54,150 nt of DNA from Limnohabitans sp. GTDB lineage: Bacteria; Pseudomonadota; Gammaproteobacteria; Burkholderiales; Burkholderiaceae_C. The stretch is taken from assembly GCF_017848645.1 (NCBI RefSeq), contig NZ_JAFEIF010000054.1:1-54150 (forward strand). Direction: 5' to 3'. This document shows positions 18,737 through 27,603 of the stretch, one piece after another. The notes under the pieces are model-generated. The model searched no databases. It had not been told where the DNA came from and saw nothing but the letters and a program-made list of their open reading frames with translations. Position 1 is the first letter of the stretch. Each line of letters opens with the position of its first letter. The position numbers were made by a program, and so were the translations under genes.

Positions 18737-19123
18737 TCAAGCCCACCAAGTCAGCACCGCCAACCACACCAACACAGCCGCGCCACCCCACACCAACACC
18801 CGCGTGCGCAAGCGCAGCATTTCCACGGCGCTGACCAAGCGCGCATTTTGTTCGGCCAACTCGGCCAGGGTTTCGGTGAGTTCGCGCTGGGTTTGGGCTT
18901 GGCGGTCGATCTGGCCTTGCGCGGCGATCAAGGCGTTTTTGAGCTCTCCCAAGCTGGGCACCGCACTGACGGGCGTGGTTGTGGCGGGGGTGCCAGCTTG
19001 ACCGGGCGGCTGAGGCGGTTGGCGGTCCATCAGCTTGCGTGCGGCTTTGAGCACCGAAGGCGCGTGTTCGATCACATCGCCCCAGGGAATCACTTTGAGC
19101 GCCATCAACCAAGGTATCGCCAT
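18737..19123 (-). CDS. Hypothetical coiled-coil protein with C-terminal membrane anchor
   Basis: A 128-residue protein not recognised as any named family. It has a short amphipathic start, a Pro/Gln-rich stretch around residue 35-50, a predicted coiled coil at about residues 58-105 (SLGELKNALIAAQGQIDRQAQTQRELTETLAELAEQNARL) and one C-terminal membrane helix (LVWGGAAVLVWLAVLTWW). The layout suggests a tail-anchored inner-membrane protein. It is alone on its strand between the VOC operon and hipBA. Short hypothetical proteins like this are common in Comamonadaceae. Nothing is seen in 19124-19309. Confidence 0.7.
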   Translation of the reverse strand: MAIPWLMALKVIPWGDVIEHAPSVLKAARKLMDRQPPQPPGQAGTPATTTPVSAVPSLGELKNALIAAQGQIDRQAQTQRELTETLAELAEQNARLVSAVEMLRLRTRVLVWGGAAVLVWLAVLTWWA

Positions 19124-19309
19124 CGTCTTGTCCTTTGTGTGCGCTAATCAAGCGCGGTCTGCCGTCCAGCGCTGAATCCTACCCGGGTGGGCATTTTGGC
19201 GTGCTCGGGCGCGGGCCTTGCCGGATGGGCGAAAGGACTTTCGGGATTGGGACTCAGCTTGGCGAACCAGGTTTCGGGAGTCTCAGGCCGTTCATTCGAA
19301 CGACAGGCG

Positions 19310-20542
19310 TTAGGATTTCAATGTTGCACGTTGCTCACGCAAATGAGCCCCATCCAGATACTGCGCCAACAGGTCAACGTCCGCATCGCGAGCATTCAGA
19401 CCTTCGAACACCGCTTTCCACTGCGCCACCTGACTGGCGATTTCAGCCACAGTCACACGAGCTTGAGTGTCCGTCAGGCCAAACGCACGCGCCTCCGACA
19501 AGGCGTTGACCATACTGGCCTCATGACCCTGCGCACCCACACGCATTTGCTGATAGCCCAGTCCTTGCGCTGCGGGCAGCACATCAAAAGCGGGTGACAA
19601 CGCATAAAAACCATCAGCGCCTCGAACCAGGGCGTGGTTTTTTTCATGGTCGTCGGTGTTGTCGATCAGGATGTTGAAGACCATGCGCCTGAACAACTCT
19701 TGCTGCTGCGCTCGCACTTGGTCAGGCCGCCCCAAGCGGCGAATTAGTTGCGCCAGTTCGGGGTAGCCGAGGACCTCACCTGCGGCCCGCAATGCAACGC
19801 AGGCGGACTGGACATGCAGGCGCTGTGAGCCCGCGCGGTCAAAGCGCCGGACAGCCACGGCGTGGCCTTGCGGCAATGGCAGCGCCAAGGTGTCTGCCGT
19901 TTGGATGCCGCAACGGCGCGCCAGCTGCATGCTGGCGTGTTCGATCAGTGGCGCGTCCAGCTCACCGCCTTCCGAAAACTTGACCACCCAGGACACGCCA
20001 TCGATTTGCATCAATGACTTGGGTCGTGCGCCACCCATCGACACGCCAGGCTGCAGCAAGCGACGCTGCTGTTCGCTGACGGCATCACCCGCCATGACGC
20101 GCTGCACCGCCTGATGCATGTCGGTCAGTCCGTCAAACGTGGGCATGGCCGCTGTTGTGGCGGGGGCATAAGTTTGCGCTTGCAATGAGACACCCAAAGC
20201 CCCAAAGCGGTCATCGCCAGCAAAGTACAAATACTCCAGCAAAGACAAACGCGCAGGACGCTCGATCAATCGGATGACACGCTCGCCCCATTGATCGGGT
20301 CGTGCATCGTCCACCGCACCCGCTGCGGTATCGCGTTCGGCGGGCAACATCAGCCCCGTGCGCAAGGGCAGGTCTTCGCTCAAGGCAAAGCCCTGGGGCG
20401 ATGACAGCCATGTGGGGTCGTAAGTTAGGGCCACCTTGCGGCGCTGGTCTTGCAGGCTCAGGGTACCGATACGCTGAGGCGCATGCGGATCACCCAACCA
20501 CCACAGGCTCATGCTGTCTTGGGGTTGATAAGCTTGGCTCAC
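19310..20542 (-). CDS. hipA: HipA-family serine/threonine kinase toxin
   Basis: A 410-residue protein of the HipA family. The N-terminal subdomain is followed by an ATP-binding region (GVSMGGARPKSLMQIDG, WVVKFS) and the kinase core NILIDNTDDHEKNHALV, with the catalytic aspartate, then SPAFDVLP, the DFG-like metal motif. E. coli HipA phosphorylates glutamyl-tRNA synthetase and causes dormancy; other family members have other targets. It overlaps hipB by 4 bp, so the antitoxin is made first. All catalytic motifs look intact. Confidence 0.9.
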   Translation of the reverse strand: MSQAYQPQDSMSLWWLGDPHAPQRIGTLSLQDQRRKVALTYDPTWLSSPQGFALSEDLPLRTGLMLPAERDTAAGAVDDARPDQWGERVIRLIERPARLSLLEYLYFAGDDRFGALGVSLQAQTYAPATTAAMPTFDGLTDMHQAVQRVMAGDAVSEQQRRLLQPGVSMGGARPKSLMQIDGVSWVVKFSEGGELDAPLIEHASMQLARRCGIQTADTLALPLPQGHAVAVRRFDRAGSQRLHVQSACVALRAAGEVLGYPELAQLIRRLGRPDQVRAQQQELFRRMVFNILIDNTDDHEKNHALVRGADGFYALSPAFDVLPAAQGLGYQQMRVGAQGHEASMVNALSEARAFGLTDTQARVTVAEIASQVAQWKAVFEGLNARDADVDLLAQYLDGAHLREQRATLKS

Positions 20543-20883
20543 AGCGCCTGCTCCGGTTTGCGCGACAAGCGTTTGCTGCGCTGGCGCACGGCTTCAATGT
20601 CTTGCTCCAAGGCATTCAAGTCTTGCGCAGGTGCGGCCACTTCAGGCAACGCAGCATGTCGGCCCATGAGCCAGAGGGCCGTGGCGTACACACCCATACC
20701 CACCGACGGATCACCCTTCTCCATGCGGATGAGCGTGGGCACCGAGACCGACAGGCGGCTGGCCCAGGTTCGCTGGCTTTCTTTGCGGCGCTGGCGGGCC
20801 AAGGCCAAGTTTTCGCCCAAGTCTTTCAGGGCGCGGGCTACCGCAGCAGGCAGAATTTCTGTGGCGTGAGCGGGTTTCGACAT
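20539..20883 (-). CDS. hipB: HipB-like antitoxin, XRE-family regulator
   Basis: A 114-residue DNA-binding protein with a helix-turn-helix at about residues 24-68 (ENLALARQRRKESQRTWASRLSVSVPTLIRMEKGDPSVGM) and a charged C-terminal tail (DIEAVRQRSKRLSRKPEQAL). It is expected to bind HipA and to repress its own operon. The ATG at 20883 is 7 bp after a TAAATT hexamer, with no ribosome binding site, so antitoxin translation is probably leaderless. Confidence 0.86.
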   Translation of the reverse strand: MSKPAHATEILPAAVARALKDLGENLALARQRRKESQRTWASRLSVSVPTLIRMEKGDPSVGMGVYATALWLMGRHAALPEVAAPAQDLNALEQDIEAVRQRSKRLSRKPEQAL

Positions 20884-20884
20884 G

Positions 20885-20926
20885 AAACAAAATTTACCAT
20901 GAATTTAAATCATGTCAATTTTGTTT
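20885..20926. promoter_or_regulatory. hipBA promoter and operator
   Basis: On the minus strand a consensus TTGACA (20918-20913), 16-bp spacer and TAAATT (20896-20891), 7 bp before the hipB ATG. Flanking it are inverted arms AAACAAAATT (20885-20894) and AATTTTGTTT (20917-20926), about three helical turns apart, with a second palindrome (CATGA...TCATG around ATTTAAAT) between. Two HipB dimers could cover both promoter elements. Confidence 0.65.
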
Positions 20927-20942
20927 TACCTCAATGGGATCG

Positions 20943-22184
20943 TCACCCGACCAGCAACGCCTCATCCAGCAACTCCACCCAATGCCGCACGGGCAGGCCG
21001 CTGCCGCTTTGCAGGTGGGTGATGCAGCCGATGTTGGCGCTGATCACGCCCTGGGGCTCAAGCGCGTTCAGGTGGCCCAGCTTGCGGTCGCGCAGTTGCT
21101 TGGACAAGTCGGGGTTGAGCACGCTGTAGGTGCCCGCCGAGCCGCAGCACAAGTGCGACTCGTTGGCCGTGACCTTGATTTTGAAGCCCAAATCGCCCAA
21201 ATGCTTTTCCACGCCGCCTTTGAGTTGCTGGCCGTGTTGGAGCGTGCAAGGCGGGTGGTAGGCCTGCAGGCCTGCGGCTTGCAGAGCTTGGGGCTTGATC
21301 TTGGCCTGGAGCAGCGGCACCAGCTCGGGCAGCAATTCGCTCAGGTCGCGGGTCAGAGCGCCGATGCGGGCGGCTTTGTCGGCGTACACCGGGTCGTCTT
21401 TGAGCACATGGCCGTAGTCCTTGACCATCACGCCGCAGCCCGAGGCGTTCATCACGATGGCTTCGACCTCGCCCGATTCAACCAGCGGCCACCAGGCGTC
21501 GATGTTGGCACGCATGTGGTCCTTGCCGCCGCCCTGGTCGTTCAGGTGAAACTTGAGCGCGCCGCAGCAACCGGCCTTGGGGGCGGTCACGGTCTGGATG
21601 CCCGCAGCATCCAGCACGCGGGCGGTGGCGGTGTTGATGTTGGGGCTCATGCTCGGCTGCACACAACCGGCCAGCATCAGCACCTTGCGGGCATGCGTGC
21701 GGGTGGGCCAAGCCCCAGCGTTTTGGGGTGCGGGCACTTTGGCCTTGAGGCTTTCAGGCAGCAGGCCGCGCACCATCTGGCCCATCTTCATGGCGGGCGC
21801 AAACAGGGGTGAAGGCAGACCTTCTTTGAGCGCCCAGCGCACCAGCTTTTCACTGGTGGGGCGTTCGACTTTGGCGTCCACCAGTTTGCGGCCGATGTCC
21901 ACCAGGTGGCCGTATTGCACGCCGCTCGGGCAAGTGCTTTCGCAGTTGCGGCAGGTCAGGCACCGGTCCAGGTGCATCTGGGTTTTGCGGGTAGGCGTTT
22001 CGCCTTCGAGCACCGCCTTCATCAAATAGATGCGGCCACGCGGGCCGTCCAGCTCATCGCCCAGCAGCTGGTAAGTGGGGCAAGTGGCGGTGCAAAAACC
22101 GCAGTGCACGCACTTGCGCAAGATGGCTTCGGCCGCCAGGCCATCGGGGGTGTTTTGGTATTCGGGGGCGAGATTGGTTTGCAT
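20943..22184 (-). CDS. glcF: GlcF, glycolate oxidase iron-sulfur subunit
   Basis: A 413-residue protein. The N-terminal half has two four-cysteine clusters, CVHCGFCTATCPTYQL and CLTCRNCESTCPSGVQYG, for two [4Fe-4S] centres. The C-terminal half has two CCG-type domains (GCVQPSMSPNINTATARVLDAAG, APKAGCCGALKFH, CCGSAGTYSVL). It forms glycolate dehydrogenase with GlcD and GlcE, oxidising glycolate to glyoxylate at the membrane. It follows glcE by 11 bp. No glcD is present in the window. Confidence 0.93.
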   Translation of the reverse strand: MQTNLAPEYQNTPDGLAAEAILRKCVHCGFCTATCPTYQLLGDELDGPRGRIYLMKAVLEGETPTRKTQMHLDRCLTCRNCESTCPSGVQYGHLVDIGRKLVDAKVERPTSEKLVRWALKEGLPSPLFAPAMKMGQMVRGLLPESLKAKVPAPQNAGAWPTRTHARKVLMLAGCVQPSMSPNINTATARVLDAAGIQTVTAPKAGCCGALKFHLNDQGGGKDHMRANIDAWWPLVESGEVEAIVMNASGCGVMVKDYGHVLKDDPVYADKAARIGALTRDLSELLPELVPLLQAKIKPQALQAAGLQAYHPPCTLQHGQQLKGGVEKHLGDLGFKIKVTANESHLCCGSAGTYSVLNPDLSKQLRDRKLGHLNALEPQGVISANIGCITHLQSGSGLPVRHWVELLDEALLVG

Positions 22185-22195
22185 GACGATTCGCC

Positions 22196-23341
22196 TCAGA
22201 GGAGGTGCAGTCGACCGGTGGCAAAAACGCCTTTCGGGTCAAACTGCTTTTGCAATTGCTGCTGGATGCGTTGCTGCACCGGCTCCAAAGGCGTGTTCAC
22301 GCCTACGGCTTTGTCCGTTGCGGCATGGGCGGCGCTGGCTCGGAACAGCGTGGCATGACCGCCGACCTTCTGGGCCAACGCACGCAAAGTCACCGCAGCC
22401 GATGCGGGTGCCCACAGCCAGCGCTGCGCACCTTGCCACTCCACATAGGTGGGGTAAGGCAGGTCCAAAACCGGTGCGGTTTGCGGCACCGACAGACGCC
22501 ACAGGCAGGCATCGGGGCTGGGTGTATCAAAAAAAGTGAGCGCCTGCTCTGTGCTGGCACGCCAGTCTTGCTCAGCTTCGGCATTGTCCATGGTCTGAAC
22601 TTGCGCGCCCAAGGCAGCGGCATCGGCGCTCATTTTGACGGTGGCCGACTGCACTGCCGCCACCGCGCCGCGCAGGCGCACAAACAAATAATCGGCCACG
22701 GGCTGGGCCGTGGTGTCGCGCACCCAGGCGCTGGCATTCAGGGGCAGGGGCTGGCCACCCCAGCGGTGCAGCAAATCCAGCGCCGGGCCTTGGGCCAGAC
22801 CCGCGATCATCAGCGTGGCCTCGGCCGGGGCCACCGGCAAGACCTTGAGGCTGACCTCGGTGATCAAGCCCAGTGTGCCCCAGCTGCCGGCCATGAGGCG
22901 GCTCACGTCGTAACCGGCCACGTTTTTCATGACCTGGCCGCCAAAGGTCAGGTGCTCACCCAGACCGTTGATGAAGCGCGCACCCAAAACATAGTCACGC
23001 ACAGCGCCAGCGGTGGCGCGGGCCGGGCCGCTCAATCCAGCGGCCACCATGCCGCCTACTGTCGCGCCGGGGCCAAAATGCGGCGGCTCAAAAGCCAAGC
23101 ACTGGCCTTTCTCGGCCAATGCAGCTTCCAGCTCGGCCAAGGGCGTGCCACAGCGGGCCGTGACCACCAGCTCGCTGGGCTCGTAACTCACGATGCCCCG
23201 GTAGGCCCGGGTGTCCAGCACCTCGCCCGTGAGGCTTTGGCCCCAAAAATCTTTGCTGCCACCGCCGCGCACACGCAAAGTGCGGCCTTGGGCAGCGGCG
23301 GCGCGCACGGCGTCGATGAGGGAATTGAGTTCAGCATCCAT
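22196..23341 (-). CDS. glcE: GlcE, glycolate oxidase FAD-binding subunit
   Basis: A 381-residue FAD-binding protein of the PCMH/vanillyl-alcohol-oxidase fold. It contains TLRVRGGGSKDFWG, ELVVTARCGTPLAELEAALAEKGQCLAFEPPHFG, ATVGGMVAAGLSGPARATAGAVRDYVLGARFING and GQVMKNVAGYDVSRLMAGSWGTLGLITE, all standard GlcE segments. The start at 23341 is preferred over longer frames because homology begins MDAELNSL and TACCAT lies 8 bp before it. It is 77 bp downstream of the SMP-30 gene. Confidence 0.92.
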   Translation of the reverse strand: MDAELNSLIDAVRAAAAQGRTLRVRGGGSKDFWGQSLTGEVLDTRAYRGIVSYEPSELVVTARCGTPLAELEAALAEKGQCLAFEPPHFGPGATVGGMVAAGLSGPARATAGAVRDYVLGARFINGLGEHLTFGGQVMKNVAGYDVSRLMAGSWGTLGLITEVSLKVLPVAPAEATLMIAGLAQGPALDLLHRWGGQPLPLNASAWVRDTTAQPVADYLFVRLRGAVAAVQSATVKMSADAAALGAQVQTMDNAEAEQDWRASTEQALTFFDTPSPDACLWRLSVPQTAPVLDLPYPTYVEWQGAQRWLWAPASAAVTLRALAQKVGGHATLFRASAAHAATDKAVGVNTPLEPVQQRIQQQLQKQFDPKGVFATGRLHLL

Positions 23342-23418
23342 GGGCCAAGATGGTAACGCCCGGCCTTGAGGGACCGTGTGAATTTTTTGAACGGAAGTCT
23401 TGCTGGAAATTGAGCAGC

Positions 23419-24369
23419 TCAGGCCCGATAAGCACTCACCGGCAAACCCGGCACCTCCACCCGCGTCGCCAACACACACCCTGCCTCCGGGTATTGCGCC
23501 AGCTCTTGCGGGCTGCGGCCTTGTCGCGATGTGGTGATGAACAGGGTTTTCAGGTCCGGCCCGCCAAAGCAGGGCATGGTGGGGCAAGGTACAGGCGTGG
23601 GCACTTCGGCCAGCACCTCACCGGTGGGCGACAGGCGCAGCAGGCGCTGGCCTTCGTACTGGGCAGACCAGTAGCAGCCTTCGCTGTCCACCGCCGCGCC
23701 GTCGGGGCGACCGCCATAGGGGATGTCACTTCCCCAGCTCCAGCCAACGGGTTTGGAGGCCATTTGGTGGAACACGCGAGTGGCTGAAAGTTGGCCCGTC
23801 GCCGGCTCAAAGTCAAAGGCGCGCACCTGGTGCGCGGCCGTGTCGGCCCAGTAGGCCGTGCGGCCGTCGGGTGACCAGGCCAGGCCGTTGGCCGTCACCA
23901 CACCGTCCTTCGCGCCACCCAACATGGCGTGCAGACCTTGACCGTCCAGCATGTACAGCGCGCCCAGCGCCTGGTCTTTGGGCTCGTACAAGCTGCCGGC
24001 CCAAAATCGGCCTTGCGCGTCGCACTTGCCGTCATTGAAGCGTTGCTGGCTCGTGTCATACGGCGCGGCCGCCAGCTGCTGCAAGGGGCCACCCCACTGG
24101 CGTGCCAGATAAATGCCATCGCGCAGGGCCATGACCAGGCCGCCACCTTGCACGGGGGCGATACAGCCCGGCTCTTGGGTCAAGGGCCAATAGTCGACCG
24201 GCCCTTGCGCCTGCAAACCCTGCACCGCCACGCGCGCGATGCGTCGGCCGGGGATGTCCACCCAATATAGGCGCTCGTCCTGCGGGTGCCAGAAAGGCGA
24301 TTCGCCCAAGCCATCGGGCTCGGTGGTGATGGCGGTCCAGGGGGGCGTCAACAAGGCAGGTGCATGCAT
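23419..24369 (-). CDS. SMP-30/gluconolactonase family protein
   Basis: A 316-residue six-bladed beta-propeller hydrolase. Expected metal ligands lie in GLGESPFWHPQDERLYWVD (glutamate), QQRFNDGKCDAQGRFWAGS (asparagine), TANGLAWSPDGRTAYW (asparagine and aspartate) and PDGAAVDSEGCYWSAQ. Family members hydrolyse sugar lactones. Its start was placed at 24369 because CACAAT lies 7 bp upstream; the frame reaches 24420 but without signals. It precedes glcEF on the same strand, perhaps feeding a sugar-acid route, though a common pathway is not shown. Confidence 0.88.
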   Translation of the reverse strand: MHAPALLTPPWTAITTEPDGLGESPFWHPQDERLYWVDIPGRRIARVAVQGLQAQGPVDYWPLTQEPGCIAPVQGGGLVMALRDGIYLARQWGGPLQQLAAAPYDTSQQRFNDGKCDAQGRFWAGSLYEPKDQALGALYMLDGQGLHAMLGGAKDGVVTANGLAWSPDGRTAYWADTAAHQVRAFDFEPATGQLSATRVFHQMASKPVGWSWGSDIPYGGRPDGAAVDSEGCYWSAQYEGQRLLRLSPTGEVLAEVPTPVPCPTMPCFGGPDLKTLFITTSRQGRSPQELAQYPEAGCVLATRVEVPGLPVSAYRA

Positions 24370-24376
24370 GAAATCC

Positions 24377-24382
24377 ATTGTG
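24377..24382 (-). promoter_or_regulatory. CACAAT hexamer 7 bp before the SMP-30 gene
   Basis: Minus-strand CACAAT, GGATTTC, ATG (24369). It decides the start codon among several in-frame ATGs and has no Shine-Dalgarno. Confidence 0.45.
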
Positions 24383-24467
24383 CCCGAGGCCATGGGGTCC
24401 AGCGGCGCCTCGGCCGGCACGTACCCCGATCAAAACTCATGCCCAAGCGGCCAAAACCTGGCCCCCC

Positions 24468-24504
24468 AAAGAAACAGCCCGCAGGGCCGAAGCACTGCGG
24501 GCTG
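24468..24504 (-). terminator. Intrinsic terminator of the porin-glnK-amtB operon
   Basis: CAGCCCGCAG, ten-base loop, CTGCGGGCTG (ten perfect pairs), followed on the minus strand by TTTCTTT. It lies 54 bp after the amtB stop. Confidence 0.85.
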
Positions 24505-24557
24505 ATGAGGGGGTGGCTTGCGCCACCACTTGCAATGAAACTTGTCGTATCCGGCTT

Positions 24558-26102
24558 TTAGCCGTGGTAGGCCGACTCGCCGTGCGAAGCGATGTCCAGA
24601 CCTTCGCGCTCTTCTTCTTCTGTGACACGCAGACCGATGGTCAGGTCCACGATCTTGAAGGCGACCACCGAGACCACACCCGACCAGACGATGGTCAGCA
24701 GCACAGCCTTGGCCTGGGTCCAAACTTGCCCAGCGATGGAGTAAGCATCGGGGGCAATCATGGCCACCGTGACCCAGTCACCCACGGCGCTGGGGCCGCC
24801 CAGAGCGGGCGAGTTGAACACGCCGGTCAACAAAGCACCCACGATACCGCCCACACCGTGCACACCGAACACGTCCAGAGAGTCGTCAGCACCGAGCATC
24901 TTCTTGAGGCCGTTCACACCCCACAGGCAAGCAAAGCCCGCCACGATGCCGATCACCAGACCGCCGCCGATGCCCACGTTGCCTGCTGCTGGCGTGATGG
25001 CGACCAGACCGGCCACCGCACCCGAAGCTGCGCCCAACATGGAGGCTTTGCCACGCATCAACGCTTCACCCACGCACCAGGCCAGCACCGCACCGGCAGT
25101 GGCGACCAAGGTGTTGATGAAGGCGAGAGCCGCGAAACCGTTGGCTTCCAGGGCCGAGCCGGCGTTGAAGCCGAACCAACCCACCCACAGCAAGGACGCA
25201 CCCACCATGGTCAATGTCAGGCTGTGCGGGGCCATGGCTTCACGGCCGTAACCCACGCGCTTGCCCACCATGAAGGCACCGACCAAGCCCGCCACAGCGG
25301 CGTTGATGTGCACCACAGTGCCACCAGCGAAGTCCAAGGCACCCCACTGCCAGATCAGACCGGCTTTGGAGGTCATTTCATCGGCGACTTCCTTGGCGGT
25401 GTAGGCGTCAGGACCCATCCAGAACCAGACCATGTGGGCGACTGGCAGGTAGCTGAAGGTGAACCACAGCACCATGAAGGCGAGCACGGCAGAGAACTTG
25501 ATGCGCTCGGCGAATGCACCCACGATCAGTGCGCAAGTGATGCCTGCGAACGTGGCCTGGAAGGCTGCGAAGGTGATTTCAGGAATGACCACGCCCTTGC
25601 TGAAGGTGGCCGCGTTGGCAAAAGTGCCCGCAGCGTTGTCCCAGATGCCTTTCATGAACAAGCGGTCAAAGCCACCGATGAAGGCATTGCCCTCGGTGAA
25701 GGCCAGGCTGTAACCGTAGATGAACCACAGCACCGTGATCATGGAGAAGGTGACCACGACCTGCATCAGCACGGACAGCATGTTCTTGCTGCGCACCAAG
25801 CCGCCGTAGAACAGAGCCAGGCCCGGAATGACCATCAGGATCACCAAGATGGTGGAGACCATCATCCAGGCGATGTCACCCTTGTTGGGCACGAGCACAG
25901 GCGCTGGCGCAGCTTCTGCTGCAGCGGGGGCCGCAGCAGCAGGCGCTGCAGGTGCCGGGGCTGCATCGACCGGCTTGGCGTCAGCTGCAGGGGCCGTCAC
26001 GGCAGCGGGGGCAGCGGTTTGTGCGGTGGCGACAGACGCCGTACCGAACACACCGAGACCCAGACTCAGGCCCAAGGCCAGGGTAGCGAGTAGTTTTTTC
26101 AT
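24558..26102 (-). CDS. amtB: AmtB-type ammonium transporter with Ala/Pro-rich N-terminal extension
   Basis: A 514-residue protein. A signal peptide (residues 1-28) is followed by about 45 residues made almost only of Ala and Pro, and then eleven membrane helices from IAWMMVSTILVILMVIPGLALFYGGLVRSKN. The family signatures DFAGGTVVHINAAVAGLVGA and FGVHGVGGIVGALLTGVF hold the twin pore histidines. It conducts ammonium into the cell and is blocked by GlnK when nitrogen is plentiful. Last gene of an operon with a TorF-like porin and glnK; it starts 23 bp after glnK. The long periplasmic linker is unusual relative to E. coli AmtB. Confidence 0.95.
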   Translation of the reverse strand: MKKLLATLALGLSLGLGVFGTASVATAQTAAPAAVTAPAADAKPVDAAPAPAAPAAAAPAAAEAAPAPVLVPNKGDIAWMMVSTILVILMVIPGLALFYGGLVRSKNMLSVLMQVVVTFSMITVLWFIYGYSLAFTEGNAFIGGFDRLFMKGIWDNAAGTFANAATFSKGVVIPEITFAAFQATFAGITCALIVGAFAERIKFSAVLAFMVLWFTFSYLPVAHMVWFWMGPDAYTAKEVADEMTSKAGLIWQWGALDFAGGTVVHINAAVAGLVGAFMVGKRVGYGREAMAPHSLTLTMVGASLLWVGWFGFNAGSALEANGFAALAFINTLVATAGAVLAWCVGEALMRGKASMLGAASGAVAGLVAITPAAGNVGIGGGLVIGIVAGFACLWGVNGLKKMLGADDSLDVFGVHGVGGIVGALLTGVFNSPALGGPSAVGDWVTVAMIAPDAYSIAGQVWTQAKAVLLTIVWSGVVSVVAFKIVDLTIGLRVTEEEEREGLDIASHGESAYHG

Positions 26103-26125
26103 TTATCGACTCTCTTTCTGATGCA

Positions 26126-27221
<1,096 letters not shown>

Positions 27222-27257
27222 GAAGAACTCCAAAAGTGAAGAAAGGACATAGCCTCC

Positions 27258-27275
27258 AAGCAGGGAGCGTGCCAA
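27258..27275 (-). promoter_or_regulatory. Sigma-54 promoter of the porin-glnK-amtB operon
   Basis: Minus-strand TTGGCACG-CTCCC-TGCTT, matching the -24/-12 consensus with GG and GC separated by exactly ten bases. Transcription would begin near 27248, leaving a 27-nt leader with GGAG. Upstream, half-sites resembling NtrC boxes (GCACCA near 27390, TGGTGC near 27431) are present. The remaining gap to 27603 also holds the comM promoter (TTACCC, 18 bp, TACACT, at about 27544-27573). Confidence 0.75.
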
Positions 27276-27603
27276 GCTGTTGGCCACACCCCTGCACAGG
27301 CGTTGACGGACGCTTTTCCCCTCTGAACGGGCACCCCCGGCATTCCACACCATGCGCTTGGCAAGCACTGTGGGCCAGCACACCCAACATGCACCAATTT
27401 GAGGCGCCAGCAGTTTTCGGGTCTCAGTTTGGTGCGCAGCTGCGCATGGCCAAGCCCGGATGCGCGCCTTGACACCTTTGCGGTGCACGCCACGGCCCAT
27501 GCCCATCTGAATGCCCGCTAAGCGCTTGACACCACAACAACACTTACCCAAAACAGCCGCCCTCCTCTACACTGGTGCCCATAAAAAAGAGGGAGGACGA
27601 GAC

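Noticed and set aside
24378..26093. 571-codon frame antisense to amtB
   Set aside because: Composition (His/Asp/Gly) is that of an antisense copy of a membrane protein gene; the opposite strand is certain.
27380..27440. Full NtrC binding site
   Set aside because: Only half-sites (GCACCA, TGGTGC) are visible; no complete GCACCA-N4-TGGTGC dyad.
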